Assembly (NCBI GenBank): GCA_049296795.1
Contig: JBAQTC010000013.1
Location: 1 to 64,000 of the forward strand
Origin: CAXNKH01 sp049296795
Lineage (GTDB): Bacteria; Pseudomonadota; Gammaproteobacteria; Burkholderiales; Burkholderiaceae_C
Direction: 5' to 3'
DNA: 64,000 nucleotides
Positions 60,156 to 64,000 of this stretch are shown here, piece after piece. A model generated the notes under the pieces. That model did no database searches. It had not been told where the DNA came from and worked only from the letters and a program-made list of their open reading frames with translations. A program made the translations under genes and the position numbers. The stretch's first letter is position 1. The number at the start of each line of letters is the position of its first letter.

Positions 60156-61103
60156 ATGTTTCGTATTTACGCTACTTTAATCGCCTGTGTTTTTGCCAGC
60201 AGTGTGCATGCGCAGAACGCGCCCGACACGGTCAAAATCATTGTTCCTTTCGCTGCCGGTGGACCGGCCGACCAAATCGCCCGCATCATTTCAACCCCGT
60301 TGGCTGCGCTGCTGGGGAAAACCGTGGTGGTGGATAACCGCGGTGGTGCAGGCGGCGTGATCGGTGTCGCCGTTGCGGCCAAAGCACCGGCGGATGGCCA
60401 GACCCTGCTGTTAACGACCTCCAGTTTGGTCATCACAGCCGGTACCACGCCCAATTTGCCGTACAACCCGCGCAAGGATTTGGAGCCGATTTACTTGCTC
60501 GGTGAAGTGCAAACGATGCTGGTGGTGCGCCCGACCTTGGGCGTCAATACCTTGGCCGAGTTGGTGGCAAAAGCCAAGGGACCAGCGCAGTTGAACTATG
60601 GCTCAACCGGAGTGGGGGGTACCATGCACATTGGTGCTGAGTTGTTCAGCAAAGCGGCCAATGTCTCTATGGTCCACATCCCCTACCGGGGGGCTGCGCC
60701 GGCGCTGGTCGATTTGATGGCGGGAACGGTGGACCTGGTCAACGCCGACGTACCGGTCTTGCGGCCTTACGTCAAGGACGGTCGGATCAAGGGCTTGGTG
60801 ATTTATGACACCAAACGCTCACCGCAGTTGCCCGATGTGCCGACTGCGGCCGAAGCGGGCTTGCCTTCTTTGCAAATGACCAACTGGTACGGCGTGTTGG
60901 TGCCTGCGGCAACGCCGCCTGAAGTACGCGCCAGACTGGGCGCGGCGCTGGCAACCCTGGTGCGTCAACCCGAAATCGCGGCCAAGCTGGCTGAGGCCGG
61001 TTTTAGCAACCCACGCGACCACATCGGTTTCAAGGCCCGTCTTGATGCCGATTTTGAGCGTTGGCTACCCTGGCTTAAACAAGCCAATATCAAAACAGAG
61101 TGA
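60156..61103 (+). CDS. Bug-family (TctC) periplasmic solute receptor
   Basis: The 315-residue exported protein has a signal peptide (MFRIYATLIACVFASSVHAQ) and the Bug core DTVKIIVPFAAGGPADQIAR, VVVDNRGGAGGVIGVAVAAK and MVHIPYRGAAPALVDLMAGT. The ATG follows CGGAGAG. It binds a carboxylate for an unlinked TctAB-like transporter or sensing; its neighbours (aldolase, lactonase) suggest an aldonate or dicarboxylic acid. Confidence 0.91.
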   Translation: MFRIYATLIACVFASSVHAQNAPDTVKIIVPFAAGGPADQIARIISTPLAALLGKTVVVDNRGGAGGVIGVAVAAKAPADGQTLLLTTSSLVITAGTTPNLPYNPRKDLEPIYLLGEVQTMLVVRPTLGVNTLAELVAKAKGPAQLNYGSTGVGGTMHIGAELFSKAANVSMVHIPYRGAAPALVDLMAGTVDLVNADVPVLRPYVKDGRIKGLVIYDTKRSPQLPDVPTAAEAGLPSLQMTNWYGVLVPAATPPEVRARLGAALATLVRQPEIAAKLAEAGFSNPRDHIGFKARLDADFERWLPWLKQANIKTE

Positions 61104-61107
61104 CACC

Positions 61108-61425
61108 ATGATTTACGAACATCGAACCTACACCGTGGCCCATGGGAAAATGCAGGAGTACCTGGAGCGTTACGAGGAGCTTGGGTTACAGGTTCAACTC
61201 AAACACTTGGGCCGTTTGCTGGGCTTCTTCGTCAGCGAAATTGGCCCACTCAATCAAGTCGTTCATATCTGGGTTTATGACAGCCTGGCCGACCGTGAGC
61301 AACGCCGCGCGGCGCTGGACGCCGACCCAGCCTGGCATGTGTTCACCAAAGCCAACCGAGGGTCTTTTGTTGCACAGGACGTGAAAATACTGCGCCCTAC
61401 TAAATTCAACCCGACTTGGCTGTGA
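61108..61425 (+). CDS. NIPSNAP family protein
   Basis: The 105-residue protein (MIYEHRTYTVAHGKMQEYLE, then GFFVSEIGPLNQVVHIWVYD and DREQRRAALDADPAWHVFTK) is a NIPSNAP domain. The start at 61108 lies 4 bp after the Bug receptor stop. Its twin at 44371-44688 has the same length and similar motifs, so the two are paralogues. A link to small-molecule catabolism is suggested by context; the reaction is unknown. Confidence 0.85.
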   Translation: MIYEHRTYTVAHGKMQEYLERYEELGLQVQLKHLGRLLGFFVSEIGPLNQVVHIWVYDSLADREQRRAALDADPAWHVFTKANRGSFVAQDVKILRPTKFNPTWL

Positions 61426-61446
61426 CCCTGGAGCGATTTTCAGAAT

Positions 61447-62220
61447 ATGTTGTTTTTGCTCTCGCCGGCCAAGTCGCTGGACTACGAAACGCCCAGCGTT
61501 GAAGTGGGTCACAGCCAGCCGCTGTTTATCAAGCAGGCGGCCGAACTGATCGACATCTTGCGCGAGAAATCGCCGCAAGACATTGCCGAGTTGATGTCTT
61601 TGAGTGATGCGCTCTCGGGCCTGAACGTTGCGCGTTACCAGGCCTGGTCGTCCAAATTCACGGCCAAAAACTCTAAACAAGCGGTGCTGGCCTTCAATGG
61701 CGATGTGTACGGTGGGCTGGACGCCAAGACCCTAAAACCCGAAGAGCTGGACTGGGCGCAGAAACATGTGTGCATTTTGAGTGGACTGTATGGCGTATTG
61801 CGGCCGCTGGACCGCATGCAGCCCTACCGCTTGGAGATGGGAACACGGCTGGGCAATGCGCAGGGCAAAGATCTTTATGCGTTCTGGGCTAGGCAGATAG
61901 CGGCCTACCTTAACCAGCGCTTGCAGGCCGACCTCTCGCCGGTCATCATCAACCTGGCCTCACAGGAGTACTTCAAGGCAGTCAATCGCAAGGCGCTCAA
62001 GGGCCGGATGATTGACTGCGTGTTTGAGGAATTCAAAAATGGGCAGTACAAAATCATCAGCTTCATGGCCAAACGCGCGCGTGGCTTGATGGCGCGGTTT
62101 GCGACTCAGCACCAAATCACCACGCCCAAACAATTGGAAAAGTTCAACTTGGAGGGTTATGCGTTTGACGCTGCAGCCTCAGTGTCTGACCGGCTGGTAT
62201 TTCGACGGGCCGCTCCATGA
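61447..62220 (+). CDS. yaaA: Peroxide stress protein YaaA
   Basis: The 257-residue protein starts MLFLLSPAKSLDYETPSVEV and has the family blocks LAFNGDVYGGLDAKTL and ILSGLYGVLRPLDRMQPYRL, with NLASQEYFKAVN and CVFEEFKNGQYKIISFMAKR. YaaA lowers intracellular free iron during peroxide stress and binds DNA with bulged structures. Its stop overlaps the queF start as ATGA. Confidence 0.94.
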   Translation: MLFLLSPAKSLDYETPSVEVGHSQPLFIKQAAELIDILREKSPQDIAELMSLSDALSGLNVARYQAWSSKFTAKNSKQAVLAFNGDVYGGLDAKTLKPEELDWAQKHVCILSGLYGVLRPLDRMQPYRLEMGTRLGNAQGKDLYAFWARQIAAYLNQRLQADLSPVIINLASQEYFKAVNRKALKGRMIDCVFEEFKNGQYKIISFMAKRARGLMARFATQHQITTPKQLEKFNLEGYAFDAAASVSDRLVFRRAAP

Positions 62221-63062
62221 GCACACCAGAACAGTCCCAACTCGGAAAGCCCACACCCTATGTGGATCAGTACGACGCATCGCTGCTGTACCCGATTGCG
62301 CGATCGATCAAGCGTGATGAAATCGGTGTGCCCGCCAAGCTGCCATTTTTTGGGGCAGATTTATGGACGGCGTTTGAGCTGAGCTGGCTCAATCTGCGCG
62401 GAAAACCGCAAGTCGCGATCGCGCACATCACGGTGCCTTGTGAGACGCGCAACATCGTGGAGAGCAAGTCCGTCAAGCTCTACCTGAACAGCTTTAACAA
62501 CACCAGGTTTTCCGATGCAGCCCAGGTGCAGGACCGCATTCGAAGCGACGTCAGTGAAGCCGTTTGGCGCGGCTCGGATAGCTTGGGCACGGTGGGCGTG
62601 AAGATGGTGTTACCCGAGCTGTTTGACCGCGAGCCGGTGCAAGAAATGGATGGCTTGAGTCTGGATCGGCTGGATGTGGAGTGCACGCATGTCACGCCAG
62701 CACCTGAGCTACTGATCTGCACGCAGGGCGCGACCCCTGTGACCGAAACCCTCACCAGTAACCTGCTCAAAAGCAACTGTCTGGTGACCGGCCAACCCGA
62801 CTGGGCCAGCGTTCAAATCAGCTATACCGGAGCGCAAATCGAGCAGGAGGGTTTGTTGCGTTATCTGGTGAGTTTTCGCAACCACAATGAGTTTCATGAG
62901 CAGTGCGTGGAGCGCATCTTCATGGACCTCTGGACGTTGTGCAAACCCCTGAAGCTGGCGGTCTATGCCCGCTATACCCGGCGCGGCGGGATTGACATCA
63001 ACCCCTTTCGCACCAGTCACCCGCAAGCCATGCCCCGGCAGGTTCGGCATGCGCGACAGTAA
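62217..63062 (+). CDS. queF: NADPH-dependent 7-cyano-7-deazaguanine reductase
   Basis: The 281-residue two-domain QueF reduces preQ0 to preQ1 in queuosine synthesis. The QueF motif ESKSVKLYLNSF is at 82-93 in the N-terminal tunnelling fold, and the catalytic Cys188 is in LLKSNCLVTGQPDWAS, with Asp in the following segment. Length is that of the long (E. coli-type) form. It overlaps yaaA by ATGA. Confidence 0.95.
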   Translation: MSTPEQSQLGKPTPYVDQYDASLLYPIARSIKRDEIGVPAKLPFFGADLWTAFELSWLNLRGKPQVAIAHITVPCETRNIVESKSVKLYLNSFNNTRFSDAAQVQDRIRSDVSEAVWRGSDSLGTVGVKMVLPELFDREPVQEMDGLSLDRLDVECTHVTPAPELLICTQGATPVTETLTSNLLKSNCLVTGQPDWASVQISYTGAQIEQEGLLRYLVSFRNHNEFHEQCVERIFMDLWTLCKPLKLAVYARYTRRGGIDINPFRTSHPQAMPRQVRHARQ

Positions 63063-63068
63063 ACACGG

Positions 63069-64000
63069 TCAAAAGAGCTGATCGCTGATGTTCGCGGCTG
63101 ACTCAGCCTGGGCTGCTTGCCCATTTTCAACCTCAGTTGCCGGCAGCAAGGCGCCGACCCGAACACCTAACAAGCGTAAGCGCTGCTGCAACGAGACCCG
63201 TTTCAGGCAAAGGCCCGCCGCTTTGCGAATGGAGGCGGCGTCATCGATGTAAGCATCGAGTGTTTGATCGCGCGTCACACTTTTGAAGTCCGCATAGCGC
63301 AGCTTGATGCCAATGGCTCGACCGCGATAGCCTTTGCGCCGCAAATCCTGGGCCAATTTTTCGCATAAGGCATCGAGAATGGCGCCGAGTTGGGCTTTGT
63401 CACGCACCGCATGCAAGTCGCGCTCAAACGTGGTTTCGCGACTCATGGAGACCGGTTCGCTATGCAGCACCAGTGGGCTATCGTCCTGGCCCCGGGCGGC
63501 GTTAAGCATCCAGGCGCCGGTCTTTCTGCCGAAATGTTCAATCAGCCAGGGCAGATTCTGGCTAGCCAACTGGCCTATGGTTTCTATTCCCAGGCTATGG
63601 AGTTTGGCATCGGCTTTCGGACCAATACCGTTGATTCTTCGACAAACCAGCGGCCAGATTTTGGATTCCAGATCTTCTTCAAAAACCACGGAAATGCCTT
63701 GGGGTTTGTTGAATTCGCTGGCCATTTTGGCCAACAGTTTGTTGGGCGCAACGCCAATCGAGCAGCTCAGGCCGGTGGCATCGAGAATTGTTTTCTGGAT
63801 CAAGCGCGCCAGGCTGCGTCCGCCCGCACGCTGGCCGCCAGGCACAGCGGTGAAGTCGATGTAGACCTCGTCGACGCCTCGGTCTTCCATCAGCGGCGCA
63901 ATTTCGGTGATGATGGCTTTGAACTGCTGCGAGTATTTGCGAATCTCGGGAAAATCCACTGGCAGCAAAATCGCCTGTGGACACAGCTTGGCGGCTTTCA
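63069..64000 (-). CDS. dinB: DNA polymerase IV (5' end beyond the window)
   Basis: The frame is open to the right edge; the first readable residues are KAAKLCPQAILLPVDFPEIR, so about 50 N-terminal residues lie outside. It has the catalytic DE in EDRGVDEVYIDFT, palm segment LSCSIGVAPNKLLAKMASEF, the helix-hairpin-helix INGIGPKADAKLHSLGI and the little-finger domain RETTFERDL. It is a Y-family polymerase for translesion synthesis. The stop is at 63069, 6 bp from the converging queF stop. Confidence 0.93.
   Translation of the reverse strand, partial: KAAKLCPQAILLPVDFPEIRKYSQQFKAIITEIAPLMEDRGVDEVYIDFTAVPGGQRAGGRSLARLIQKTILDATGLSCSIGVAPNKLLAKMASEFNKPQGISVVFEEDLESKIWPLVCRRINGIGPKADAKLHSLGIETIGQLASQNLPWLIEHFGRKTGAWMLNAARGQDDSPLVLHSEPVSMSRETTFERDLHAVRDKAQLGAILDALCEKLAQDLRRKGYRGRAIGIKLRYADFKSVTRDQTLDAYIDDAASIRKAAGLCLKRVSLQQRLRLLGVRVGALLPATEVENGQAAQAESAANISDQLF

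Noticed and set aside
1..64000. CRISPR array, rRNA operon or integron attC array
   Set aside because: No regularly spaced repeat set, no rRNA sequence and no attC-like series was seen anywhere in the window.

Overview
The window is a chromosomal stretch of a betaproteobacterium, most likely in the Comamonadaceae (Burkholderiales). This rests on the orphan Bug-type (TctC) solute receptors (three intact, one relic), the gene orders ribF-ileS-lspA and ftsK-lolA-rarA, paired acyl-CoA dehydrogenases, a CDP-6-deoxyglucoseen-reductase-like flavoprotein and DUF1653/DUF2783/DUF3501 proteins. No similarity search was run, so the genus is not assigned.

Layout. 0.3-3.3 kb: a glycine-zipper envelope protein, an atypical SDR and an aminotransferase. 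3.37-4.91 kb: an IS110-family (IS1111-type) element with perfect 13-bp subterminal inverted repeats and a 354-bp non-coding 3' region where a guide RNA is expected. 5.2-25.2 kb: mostly housekeeping genes (qor, lspA-ileS-ribF, HNH, two acyl-CoA dehydrogenases, purN, an RsmB-like methylase, a desaturase, rpmB-rpmG, trxB, ftsK-lolA-rarA with a MAPEG gene inside). 25.2-32.4 kb: a head-to-tail run starting 7 bp after rarA, with a Bug receptor, a two-subunit Rieske oxygenase, a second Bug receptor and livHMGF, which looks like uptake and ring hydroxylation of an aromatic acid. 32.4-38.2 kb: a dppABCDF-type ABC importer cassette bracketed by exact 29-bp copies of the livF 3' end, which marks it as an insertion. 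38.2-46.5 kb: an mgtC gene split by an amber codon, hydrolases, a flavoprotein reductase, a DegP-like pseudoprotease, a Bug/aldehyde-dehydrogenase relic, a NIPSNAP protein and an IS3-family remnant.

46.56-49.49 kb: a compact 2,928-bp element integrated at tRNA-Leu(CAA). It has a P4-type integrase whose stop codon overlaps the start of a HigB-like toxin, which in turn overlaps a HigA-like antitoxin. It also has 129-bp imperfect terminal direct repeats containing the tRNA 3' half, and helically phased TGGCTACAC repeats near both ends. 49.7-55.7 kb: cysM, a TusA-like protein, valS, and a DUF2783/FAD monooxygenase pair. 56-64 kb: the rubrerythrin / Fe-S CCG protein / DUF3501 cluster, an RraA aldolase - SMP-30 lactonase - Bug receptor - NIPSNAP group, yaaA-queF, and dinB running off the right edge.

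The parts most worth following up are the tRNA-Leu element with its integrase-coupled toxin-antitoxin and phased arm repeats, the IS1111-type element with its likely guide RNA, and the 29-bp-flanked transporter insertion. None is shown here to be a new system; each is a sequence-based hypothesis with a stated test.
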